Shown here piece by piece: positions 5,930-12,836 of a DNA stretch of 12,836 bases. The DNA is taken from contig JANOHV010000259.1 of assembly GCA_031406795.1 (NCBI GenBank), forward strand, positions 1-12,836, written 5' to 3'. Below the pieces are notes generated by a model that saw only the letters and a program-made list of their open reading frames with translations, had not been told where the DNA came from and did no database searches. The translations under genes were made by a program, and so were the position numbers. Source of the stretch: DATDCY01 sp031406795 [NCBI: Candidatus Rokuibacteriota bacterium] (GTDB lineage Bacteria > JAUVQV01). How positions within the stretch are numbered: position 1 is the first letter of the stretch; each line of letters starts with the position of its first letter.

Positions 5930-7111
5930 ATGATCCGCGTTGTCCACATCATCACCAAGCTCGAACTGGGCGGGGCGCAGGAGAACACGCTCCATACGCT
6001 CGCCCATCTCGATCCGACGCGCTTCTCCGGGCTCCTCGTCACCGGCCCCGACGGGGTGCTCGTCGCCGACGCCCTTCGGGACCCACGGTACGACAAACGT
6101 TTTGTCCGTTCGCTGGCGCGCGAGGTGCATCCCGGCCGTGATGGCCTCGCGCTCGCCGCGCTCGTCGGGATTCTGCGGCGGGAGAGGCGCACGGCGCACG
6201 GCCGCGGCGGGGACGGCGTTCCCCCGCTGATCGTGCACACGCACAGCAGCAAGGCGGGCATCCTCGGCCGCGCGGCGGCGCGGATCGTGGGGGTGCCGGT
6301 GGTGATTCACACGGTGCACGGCTTCGGCTTCCACCCGCGCCAGAGGGCGGGCGTGCGCCGGTTCTACGTCGCGCTCGAGCGGCTGGCCGCCCGGTGGACG
6401 AGCCACTTCATCGCCGTCGCGCGGGCCGACCTCGAGGAGGGGGTGGCGCTCGGCATCTTCGCCCGGGAGCGCGCCAGCGTCATCCGCAGCGGGATCGAGA
6501 TCGCGCGCTACGCGGGGAGCGGGCTCGAACGGGAGTCGGCGGTCCGTGCCCTCGGGTTCGACCCGGCGCGTCCGCTGGTGGGGATGGTCGCCTGTCTCAA
6601 GCCGCAGAAGAACCCCGTGGATTTCGTCAGGGCGGCCGCGCTCGTTACCGCGAGAGTGCCGGGAGCGCAGTTTCTGCTGGCCGGGGACGGGGTCATGCGT
6701 CCGGCGGTCGAGGAGGCGGTTCGACGCTCCGGAATTGGCGGGCAGGTGCGCCTGCTCGGGTGGCGGCGCGACATTGAGACGATCATTCCCTGCCTTGACG
6801 TGTTGGTCCTCACTTCGCTCTGGGAGGGGCTGCCGCGGGTGTTTCCGCAGGCAATGGCGGCCGGCCGGCCGATCGTCGCCTATCGGGTGGCTGGCGCGCC
6901 CGAGGCGGTGACGGAGGGTGTCACCGGCCATCTGGTTGCGCCCGGCGACTATACCGCTGCCGCGGAGCGGATCGCCGACCTGCTGGTCGACCCGGCGCTG
7001 GCCCGGCGGATGGGGACGGCGGGACGCGAACGCGTCGGTGAATTCGACGCCGGCCTGATGGTGCGTCGCCAGGAAGAGTTGTACTGCCGGCTCTGGACTG
7101 AGGTCTCGTGA
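5930..7111 (+). CDS. GT4-family glycosyltransferase
   Basis: A 393-residue GT-B glycosyltransferase (Glycos_transf_4 plus Glycos_transf_1 domains), a cytoplasmic or membrane-associated enzyme that would add a sugar from a nucleotide donor to the growing glycan. N-terminal acceptor domain: VVHIITKLELGGAQENTL (4-21, glycine-rich loop), IVHTHSSKAGILGRAAA (101-117), HTVHGFGFH (127-135). C-terminal donor domain: GMVACLKPQKNP (218-229; K224/K227 at the phosphate-binding position), FLLAGDG (248-254), SLWEGLPRVFPQAMAAGRP (296-314). Odd point: the usual E-x7-E pair is E299...Q307. The start is fixed by the first beta strand. The gene overlaps the next by 4 bp (GTGA), indicating translational coupling. 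The sugar donor and linkage cannot be deduced. Confidence 0.93.
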   Translation: MIRVVHIITKLELGGAQENTLHTLAHLDPTRFSGLLVTGPDGVLVADALRDPRYDKRFVRSLAREVHPGRDGLALAALVGILRRERRTAHGRGGDGVPPLIVHTHSSKAGILGRAAARIVGVPVVIHTVHGFGFHPRQRAGVRRFYVALERLAARWTSHFIAVARADLEEGVALGIFARERASVIRSGIEIARYAGSGLERESAVRALGFDPARPLVGMVACLKPQKNPVDFVRAAALVTARVPGAQFLLAGDGVMRPAVEEAVRRSGIGGQVRLLGWRRDIETIIPCLDVLVLTSLWEGLPRVFPQAMAAGRPIVAYRVAGAPEAVTEGVTGHLVAPGDYTAAAERIADLLVDPALARRMGTAGRERVGEFDAGLMVRRQEELYCRLWTEVS

Positions 7112-8412
7112 CGAGTCACCGTCCCCCCGGCATTCAGATCCCAACCCAAGGCTCGAGAATGTCGAGGAACGTGCGTGCCATGCTGCTGCGGATCATCCTC
7201 GCGCTCGGCGCGGCGTTTCTGATGGGCGAAGCCATCGTCCGGATCGCCTCGAGCTTTCTGCCGGACGTGCGGTATCTCTCTTCGGTCCGGGTCAAGTCCC
7301 GGCCGCACCACTACCCTTCCCTCGAGGCGTTTCTCAAGGCTCAACCGCATCTCGTCCCCTACCGCGACTGGCGCAACTACTACAACAACTCCCTGGGTTT
7401 CAACGATCTCGAGTTCGAAATCCCCAAGCCTCCGGGACGTTACCGTATCGTGGCCTTGGGGGACTCTTTCTGCTTCTCGATGGCCCCGTACCCGGCCGCC
7501 GTTCAGACGCTGATCGAGCGGCAACTCGCCAGGAAATGCAACCGGGACCTCGATCTGCTGAACGCCGGGGTCCCCGCGGTCGGTCTCTGGGAAGACCGTG
7601 AACTCTTCGAACTGCTGCTGCCGGTCTGGCGACCCGATGCCCTGGTGCTGCACTTCTATCTCGGGAATGACGGCCCGGATCTCTTCAAGCGCCAGGACGA
7701 CCTCCCTTTTCGTCAGGAGCCGGCGATCCACTCCTCATTCCTGACCTATGTCCGGAATGCCATCAAGGTCGTGCGCTCGCGCGAAATCTCACCCGCGGCC
7801 CAGATCCCCCCGAGTCGCAGTCACCCGGATCGCGTCAGGGGAAAGGGCGGCGAGGTCGTCGATCCGACGATCCCTCCCGCCACGGATGAAGATCCCGCGC
7901 TCTCCGGCCCCCTCTTTTCGGTCGAGGCCTTTCGAAAGATCATGGCCGACGAGTTCGGACGGCTCTACGTCCCGGAGGAGGGTGTGAGCCGGGCCTGGAA
8001 GCCCTTTGTCGGCATCCTCGAAGACATGCGTCGAAAGGCCGAGAGCGCGGGAGTGCGGTTCATAATCGTCCTCTATCCCTCGCGGCTGCAGATCTACCCG
8101 GATTCAAGCAAAGAGTTGCTGACCGCGGTCAAGGAACTGCCTGGGTATCAGAATCTCGCGGAGGACCGGATCGACGAGAGGGCGCCGAACCGCTATCTTC
8201 TGGATTGGTGCGCCCGGTCCGGGGTGGCTTGCCTTGACCTCACCCCGTTCCTGGCCCGCGAGGCGCCTCTGCAACCCGGGCCGCTCTACAGCGGGCGTGA
8301 CACGCATTGGAACATCCTCGGAAACAGGCTGGCGGCTGCGGGGGAGGCGGCGTTTCTCGAGCGTGAATTATGCGACCGGAAGGTCGATGGACCGGCATCG
8401 GGTCAGGAATGA
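7108..8412 (+). CDS. Membrane-anchored SGNH/GDSL hydrolase-like protein
   Basis: A 434-residue protein with an N-terminal membrane anchor (about 25-48) and an extracytoplasmic SGNH-type domain. Block I is IVALGDSFCFS (114-124, nucleophile S120); block II is LNAGVPAVGLWEDREL (151-166); block III is YLGNDGPDL (184-192; N187, D188); the last block is GRDTHWNILGNRLAA (396-410; D398 and H400). The DTHW form resembles that of polysaccharide O-acetyltransferases and esterases such as the AlgX/AlgJ group, although here the serine block comes first as in ordinary SGNH proteins. Likely role (inference): adding or removing acyl groups on the surface glycan made by the neighbours. The GTG at 7108 overlaps the GT4 stop; an ATG at 7159 (residue 18), nearer the membrane segment, is an alternative start. 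Residues ~225-265 form a proline/charge-rich low-complexity insert. Confidence 0.82.
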   Translation: MTSHRPPGIQIPTQGSRMSRNVRAMLLRIILALGAAFLMGEAIVRIASSFLPDVRYLSSVRVKSRPHHYPSLEAFLKAQPHLVPYRDWRNYYNNSLGFNDLEFEIPKPPGRYRIVALGDSFCFSMAPYPAAVQTLIERQLARKCNRDLDLLNAGVPAVGLWEDRELFELLLPVWRPDALVLHFYLGNDGPDLFKRQDDLPFRQEPAIHSSFLTYVRNAIKVVRSREISPAAQIPPSRSHPDRVRGKGGEVVDPTIPPATDEDPALSGPLFSVEAFRKIMADEFGRLYVPEEGVSRAWKPFVGILEDMRRKAESAGVRFIIVLYPSRLQIYPDSSKELLTAVKELPGYQNLAEDRIDERAPNRYLLDWCARSGVACLDLTPFLAREAPLQPGPLYSGRDTHWNILGNRLAAAGEAAFLERELCDRKVDGPASGQE

Positions 8413-8514
8413 TCCCGTAACACTGCGAGGGGAGGTCCGCAGCGCCGCGAACTCGCAGCCCACACAGGATCCAAAGTTACTCGTTGTCCCAAACGGTCGC
8501 CGCCTCGTTCCGGC
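8413..8514. other. Convergent intergenic gap
   Basis: Separates the SGNH gene from the oppositely oriented GAF/HisKA gene. It contains a 7-bp stem CTGCGAG/CTCGCAG (8423-8458) with a 22-nt loop but no T-tract in either direction, so no intrinsic terminator is called. Confidence 0.4.
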
Positions 8515-9648
8515 CTACAGCGGCCGGACCTCGGCCAGCGGCAGGCTGATCCGGCACCAGCCCTTCCCCATCAGGAAATCGCCATCGAGTTGGTAGGCCA
8601 CCTGACGGAAGATGGCCAGCCGGACGTCCTGGTCCTCCTTGAAGACCTGGAAAGCCGTGCTGTAGAAGATCACGGCGGCGTGCGTCGGCTCCCGCTTCAC
8701 CTCGATGAGGATCGTCTCGCTGCTCCCCGAACTGCACATGAGGTATTTCCTGAATTCGTCGAAGAGAGCTTGCGCGGCTTCGCGGACGACCAGCACTTCG
8801 CACGCCAGCAGCTGCCGGTCGCCGAGGAGCCGATAGCGGGGGTCGGCGAGGAAGAACCGGAGGTGCAGGTCGAGGCGGTCACGATCCTTCCGCTGCCGGC
8901 TCGGGAAGAGGAAGCCCACCAGCGCCATGAACGAGCAGAAGTCCTCCTCCAGCCGCCGGGACTGAGCGCAGATCATCTCCGCATAGGAATCGATTCTCTC
9001 CGGATCCCGGGTCTTCCGCAGTCTTCTCGCGAAGCCGCCGATGATGGTCAGGGGGTTGCGGAAGAGGTGCGCGTACTCGGCGAGGGCTTTCTGGAGCGTG
9101 CGGTGGTTGACCTCGGCGATCTCCTCGCTCAGGTGCAGCAGACTCCGCTCGGTCGCGCTCTTGCAGGTTTCGAGGTGATCCCGCTCCCGCGTGGTGAACC
9201 CCTTTCCGCTGGGGGGCACTTTGTCGAGGACGATCAGCCACTGCACCTCGTTCCGGCCGATAGGTACGATCGCGACGGACTGGATGTTCTTGCTCCTGAT
9301 GTGGCTGGACATGTAACAGGCGACGGCGTCATCGTGCGCGGCGTCGTCGATGGTCACGATCTCGTTCCATTCGATTGCCTGCAGCAGCGCCTTTTTCGGG
9401 ACGGGGGTGCGGAGGTGACCGACTTCCCCGATGCCGTGGCGCTCGCTGTACGCGGGCATCCCGGTGATGATCTTGTAGCAGTCGTTCGGGAGGAGGCGCT
9501 TGATCACGTATTGGGGATTGGCGGGCGTCACCTGGAACGCCATGCTCAATGCGACGTCCTGGAGCAGCACCTCGACATCGGAGAGGCCCGCGTGTGCCGG
9601 CTGGGCAAGACCCTCCTCTTCGAGAACCTCTCCTCTTTCCATGAACAT
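8515..9648 (-). CDS. GAF domain/HisKA protein with degenerate ATPase domain (histidine-kinase-like)
   Basis: A 377-residue cytoplasmic protein. Residues ~25-165 resemble a GAF sensor (strands around VGHLRTPVP, NEIVTIDD, IQSVAIVPIG, WLIVLDKVPPSGKGFTTRE). Residues ~180-240 form a HisKA-like dimerisation hairpin with YAHLFRNPLTIIGGFARRL (192-210), where H194 sits at the phospho-acceptor position. Residues ~260-372 occupy the HATPase_c position and end in a recognisable ISLPL strand. The N-box region reads ALFDEFRKY (294-302) without the usual asparagine, no DxGxG (G1) box is visible, and the G2 region reads VRLAIFRQV without glycines. The residue after the histidine is L195 rather than the usual acidic residue. 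The ATG at 9646-9648 is chosen because GGGAGG lies 7 nt upstream; an ATG at 9678 is possible. No response regulator lies beside it. I infer a signalling protein that may not autophosphorylate. Confidence 0.75.
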   Translation of the reverse strand: MFMERGEVLEEEGLAQPAHAGLSDVEVLLQDVALSMAFQVTPANPQYVIKRLLPNDCYKIITGMPAYSERHGIGEVGHLRTPVPKKALLQAIEWNEIVTIDDAAHDDAVACYMSSHIRSKNIQSVAIVPIGRNEVQWLIVLDKVPPSGKGFTTRERDHLETCKSATERSLLHLSEEIAEVNHRTLQKALAEYAHLFRNPLTIIGGFARRLRKTRDPERIDSYAEMICAQSRRLEEDFCSFMALVGFLFPSRQRKDRDRLDLHLRFFLADPRYRLLGDRQLLACEVLVVREAAQALFDEFRKYLMCSSGSSETILIEVKREPTHAAVIFYSTAFQVFKEDQDVRLAIFRQVAYQLDGDFLMGKGWCRISLPLAEVRPL

Positions 9649-9655
9649 GACTCCG

Positions 9656-9661
9656 CCTCCC
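9656..9661 (-). promoter_or_regulatory. Ribosome binding site of the GAF/HisKA gene
   Basis: GGGAGG on the minus strand, 7 nt before the ATG at 9648. It decides between the candidate starts at 9678, 9648 and 9642. Confidence 0.7.
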
Positions 9662-9680
9662 CGAGTGTCAGCGCACACCG

Positions 9681-9710
9681 AATATATTCCGCTTCTCTCT
9701 ATTCAATCTA
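9681..9710 (-). promoter_or_regulatory. Possible promoter of the GAF/HisKA gene
   Basis: Minus-strand -10 TATATT (9681-9686) stands out in a GC-rich setting. The -35 is uncertain: TAGATT (9705-9710) at 18 bp, or TTGAAT (9701-9706) at only 14 bp. It suggests that this gene has its own promoter rather than depending only on the upstream aminopeptidase operon. Confidence 0.4.
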
Positions 9711-9719
9711 GGCTTTTTT

Positions 9720-10199
9720 TCAGCGGCCCGCCAGCACCGCTTCCAGGCGGGCGGCGATGCGCGCCCGCGTTGGCATCAGCAGGGCGAGGACGGTCAGGGA
9801 GGCGGCGCACAGCGCCAGGTGTGTCGCGAGCGTCCCGTCGAGGAGCAATTGCGCGAAGCCCAGCACGGCTGGCAACTCGGCGATCGACCACAGCGCCAGG
9901 TGTCCGGCGAGCAGGTGGCGCTGGGCAAAGGAAAGGTCGGGGATCGCCACGACGCTCGCGATGCGCTCGGGGGTGAGGATCGCCCGGTCGAGCCAGATCG
10001 CTGCGACCGCGCACAGAGCGCCGAGGGCGGCAATCGCCAGCGCGATCGGTGTGGCCGCGAGGGTGGTCGCCGGAGAGACGACCGGCGAAGCGAACACCCC
10101 CAGGCCGACCCACGCGAGGCTGGCGGCAAGCATGAATGACCAGCAGCAGCGCAGCGACGGCAGCACGGATTGAAGGTGTCTTTCGACATCCGGCCGCAC
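9720..10199 (-). CDS. Small integral membrane protein, function unknown
   Basis: A 159-residue protein I do not recognise. Four hydrophobic segments are apparent at about 14-37, 51-71, 95-120 and 124-142, with a polar loop at 71-94 (DRAILTPERI...IPDLSFAQRH) and a basic C-terminal tail (RARIAARLEAVLAGR), so most of the protein lies in the membrane. The third segment carries H100 and E108 within HLALWSIAELPAVLGF. The start is a GTG (10197-10199) lying 5 nt after the TAA of the aminopeptidase gene, with AGGGG just upstream, so the two are very likely co-transcribed and translationally linked. The stop codon falls in a GGCCGCTGAAAA string resembling end A of the repeat family. Overlapping frames in this stretch have arginine/proline/serine-rich shadow composition. 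Confidence 0.7.
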   Translation of the reverse strand: MRPDVERHLQSVLPSLRCCWSFMLAASLAWVGLGVFASPVVSPATTLAATPIALAIAALGALCAVAAIWLDRAILTPERIASVVAIPDLSFAQRHLLAGHLALWSIAELPAVLGFAQLLLDGTLATHLALCAASLTVLALLMPTRARIAARLEAVLAGR

Positions 10200-10204
10200 G
10201 ACGG

Positions 10205-11317
10205 TTAGCCCCTGCGCCGCGGGGGATTGAGCGCTTTGAGCGCCGCGTGCACAAAGCGGCCGTCAACCATGACGGGTTTGCCGTCGAAGCTCACCCGGCT
10301 GCCCTTGCCGAAGATCTTCACCAGGTCCCAGTGGATGGAGGAGCGATTGCCGTTGTCGCACTTCGCGTAGGCGTTTCCCAGCGCCATGTGGATCGAGCCG
10401 AAGATCTTCTCGTCGAAAAGTATGTTGCGCATCGGCCGGGTGATGTGCGGATTCAGGCCGAAGGCGAACTCGCCCAGAGAGCGCGCGCCGGGGTCGATGT
10501 CGAGGATTCTGCCGAGCCGGGCCTCGCCGTCGGCGGCGATCCCGGAGACGACCTTGCCGGCGCTGAAGGTCAGGCGAATGTCGTCGAAAGCCTGACCGCC
10601 GTGAATGGTCGGGCAGTTGAAGGCGATGTGCCCTTCTACGGAGCCCTTCACCGGCGCGGTGAACACCTCCCCGTCCGGGAGATTGTGATGACCGTCGGAC
10701 TTCGCGATGTCGATGCCGCGGATACTCAGGCGCAGGTCGGTGTCCGGGGCTTCGATGTGCACGCGGTCGGTCCGCGCCATCAGCCGCTTCAGCGGTTCCT
10801 GGCGCCGCGAGATGGCGGCCCAGTCGAGGTTGCAGGCGCCGTAGAGGTGGTCTTCGAGTTCTTCGAGCGAGAGACCGGCCTGCTGCGCCATGCCGTGGGT
10901 CGGATACCGGCAGATGACCCAGCGGGTCCGATTGACCCGCCAGTCGAGCAGGGGGCGCAGGACTTTCTGGTGCGTGAGGTATTTCTGCTGGTCGACCCCG
11001 GCCAGAACCATGGTGTTCTGCTCGGCCGCGATGCCGATCGAAACGTCGACCTGCTTGAGGAAGGCCAGGCGGTGCGCAGGGAAATGGGCGATCTGCTCCG
11101 CGGTCCCGAGGCGGTACAGGTCGCGGGCGATCTCCGGGAAGGAGAACTGTATCTCGACATAGCGCGCGCCGCGCTCCAGGCAGGCGCGGTGAACCGCCTT
11201 GAGCAGCGGCTGACACTCCTCGCCCGAGGCGGTGATCAGGACGATGTCGCCGCGCTTGACGCGCGTGGAGTAGCCGGTGATGATGCCGGCCAGGCGGTCG
11301 ATACGTGCATCCTGCAT
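10205..11317 (-). CDS. M29-family metallo-aminopeptidase
   Basis: A 370-residue protein of the thermophilic aminopeptidase family (MEROPS M29; AmpS/AmpT/PepS type). Members remove N-terminal residues from peptides in the cytoplasm with a two-metal centre. The expected ligands are in order: E217 (LPDGEVFTAP), E283 (LGEFAFGLNPH), H310 and Y317 (GSIHMALGNAY), and H329/D331 (SIHWDLV). The 66-residue gap between the glutamates and the 7-residue H-Y gap match the family as I know it. The N-terminal half has the alpha/beta fold expected (GDIVLITASGEE near 23-34). Length is slightly short of the ~410 of well-known members, mostly between Y317 and H329. Start: ATG at 11315-11317 with a strong AAGGAGG 6 nt upstream. 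First gene of a two-gene unit with the small membrane protein. Confidence 0.93.
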   Translation of the reverse strand: MQDARIDRLAGIITGYSTRVKRGDIVLITASGEECQPLLKAVHRACLERGARYVEIQFSFPEIARDLYRLGTAEQIAHFPAHRLAFLKQVDVSIGIAAEQNTMVLAGVDQQKYLTHQKVLRPLLDWRVNRTRWVICRYPTHGMAQQAGLSLEELEDHLYGACNLDWAAISRRQEPLKRLMARTDRVHIEAPDTDLRLSIRGIDIAKSDGHHNLPDGEVFTAPVKGSVEGHIAFNCPTIHGGQAFDDIRLTFSAGKVVSGIAADGEARLGRILDIDPGARSLGEFAFGLNPHITRPMRNILFDEKIFGSIHMALGNAYAKCDNGNRSSIHWDLVKIFGKGSRVSFDGKPVMVDGRFVHAALKALNPPRRRG

Positions 11318-11323
11318 CTGCAG

Positions 11324-11330
11324 CCTCCTT
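11324..11330 (-). promoter_or_regulatory. Ribosome binding site of the aminopeptidase gene
   Basis: AAGGAGG on the minus strand, 6 nt before the ATG, a near-perfect Shine-Dalgarno that fixes the start. Confidence 0.8.
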
Positions 11331-11586
11331 GTAGGTCAGTCCGCCAATCGGTCCCGCAAAGAAATGAGCCCGAACTTGGTGACATAGTTTAGCAGGGCGC
11401 TGAAAAACCGGAAACACGATCCGTGAAGGCGCACGCAACCCGGGGCAATTGGCTGGGCGCAGGGGTGGCGCGGAGGGGAGGTCTCCATCGGCGGAACAGA
11501 GTGAGCACGATGGAGGTCCGTAGCGTCAGGACCCCGAAGCCCGTACGGGAATGAAAGGTCTCTGGTAGGTCCGGTGAAGAATGAAC
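11331..11586. other. Gene-free stretch between the aminopeptidase gene and the rRNA promoters
   Basis: No credible gene. The left part should hold the minus-strand aminopeptidase promoter, for which only a weak candidate is visible (TAAACT at 11386-11391). A partial repeat end lies at 11393-11437. The remainder up to the first rRNA promoter shows nothing I recognise. Confidence 0.5.
11393..11437 (+). repeat. Decayed single end of the intergenic repeat family
   Basis: CAGGGCGCTGAAAAACCGG followed after 15 nt by AAGGCGCAC, the start and end of repeat end B (compare minus strand 1224-1258). No partner end is found to the right, so this would be a remnant. Similarity is partial and judged by eye. 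Confidence 0.4.
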
Positions 11587-11614
11587 TTGACATCGCGTCG
11601 GAATCAGCTATATT
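11587..11614 (+). promoter_or_regulatory. rRNA promoter P1
   Basis: A perfect -35 TTGACA (11587-11592), 16-bp spacer, and -10 TATATT (11609-11614), followed by a G/C-containing discriminator (ACGCGACG) as in growth-rate-controlled rRNA promoters. The best promoter in the window. Confidence 0.85.
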
Positions 11615-11667
11615 ACGCGACGTTGTATCGTTCTTTCTGAGGCGGGGCAGGTTATCCGAAAAAGAGG

Positions 11668-11700
11668 TTGACAGGGCCGGTGAGCAGCTGGTACTATAAA
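11668..11700 (+). promoter_or_regulatory. rRNA promoter P2
   Basis: A perfect -35 TTGACA (11668-11673). The -10 is either TACTAT (11692-11697, 18-bp spacer) or TATAAA (11695-11700, 21-bp spacer). It lies about 80 bp after P1, giving the tandem arrangement common for rRNA operons. Confidence 0.65.
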
Positions 11701-11705
11701 TCTCT

Positions 11706-11732
11706 TCCCCTCGGGGAGGCTGTTCTTTGAAA
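11706..11732 (+). promoter_or_regulatory. boxB/boxA-like rRNA antitermination signal
   Basis: A small hairpin TCCC-CTCG-GGGA (11706-11717) is followed 3 nt later by TGTTCTTTGAAA (11721-11732), a boxA-type sequence bound by NusB/S10 in antitermination complexes. Position between the promoters and the 16S gene fits. A similar string occurs in many rRNA leaders. Confidence 0.7.
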
Positions 11733-11793
11733 ACTAGGCAGACGTGCTTACTGACTTTCGGGTTAAGGCTCTGTACGAGCCACAAGATGTAAA

Positions 11794-11809
11794 CCCCTGA
11801 AATCAGGGG
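11794..11809 (+). other. 16S leader hairpin
   Basis: A perfect 7-bp inverted repeat CCCCTGA/TCAGGGG with 2 nt between, 12 nt before the 16S 5' end. It is probably part of the leader structure used in pre-rRNA folding or processing. The matching strand of any long processing stem would lie beyond the window. Confidence 0.5.
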
Positions 11810-11821
11810 ATTGAATTTTCC

Positions 11822-12836
<1,015 letters not shown>

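Noticed and set aside
2937-7144. Long minus-strand open frames at 2937-4349, 4451-5452 and 5480-7144
   Set aside because: Antisense to the glycan genes, which show intact family motifs on the plus strand. The minus frames have shadow composition (R, P, H, D, E, Q rich, no folding pattern).
8423-8458. Stem between convergent genes as a bidirectional terminator
   Set aside because: A 22-nt loop and no T-tract on either side.
9711-9727. GGCCGCTGAAAA at the end of the small membrane protein gene as another repeat end
   Set aside because: Only about 12 bp match end A, no end B or stem partner is found nearby. It could be chance.
8590-11392. Plus-strand open frames at 8590-9711 and 10136-11392
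   Set aside because: Mirror frames of the GAF/HisKA and aminopeptidase genes, without motifs or ribosome binding sites.
11386-11414. Minus-strand promoter for the aminopeptidase gene (TTTCCG, 17 bp, TAAACT)
   Set aside because: Match to consensus is too weak to call; recorded only as the best available candidate.

Overview
The window is GC-rich bacterial chromosome with standard gene density. The dprA-smg-topA block and a 16S rRNA with a Proteobacteria/NC10-like conserved core suggest a Deltaproteobacteria-like (Desulfobacterota/Myxococcota sensu lato) or NC10-like lineage. I cannot place it more closely by eye. No transposase, integrase, tRNA or CRISPR array is visible.

Layout. (1) 1-2940, minus strand: dprA, then smg, then the 5' part of topA, a housekeeping DNA-maintenance block. 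dprA has a recognisable sigma70-type promoter in the divergent gap at 2941-3065. (2) 3066-8412, plus strand: four genes that look like a surface-polysaccharide module. They encode a WecA/MraY-family sugar-1-phosphate transferase that would start a glycan on undecaprenyl phosphate, a UDP-galactopyranose-mutase-like flavoprotein, a GT4 glycosyltransferase, and a membrane-anchored SGNH hydrolase/acyltransferase-like protein overlapping the glycosyltransferase by 4 bp. (3) 8515-11317, minus strand: an M29-family metallo-aminopeptidase followed 5 nt later by a small four-helix membrane protein, then a separately promoted GAF/HisKA protein whose ATPase domain looks degenerate. (4) 11318-12836, plus strand: an rRNA leader with two promoters, a boxB/boxA-like antitermination signal and a leader hairpin, followed by the first ~1015 nt of 16S rRNA, cut by the window end.

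The most notable structure outside genes is a family of ~120-136 bp imperfect inverted-repeat elements at 1123-1258, 4104-4226 and 5802-5928, with a decayed single end near 11393. The two ends differ (A and B), so orientation can be assigned: the first two copies lie one way and the third the other way. The first copy carries a nested pair of G/C-rich palindromes. The third copy ends 1 bp before the glycosyltransferase start and contains that gene's only visible ribosome binding site inside its 12-bp closing stem.

I found no convincing wholly new system. The best leads are the repeat family and its possible translational effect, the degenerate histidine kinase, the altered catalytic positions in the two glycan enzymes, and an unpaired helix-1 base in the 16S rRNA.
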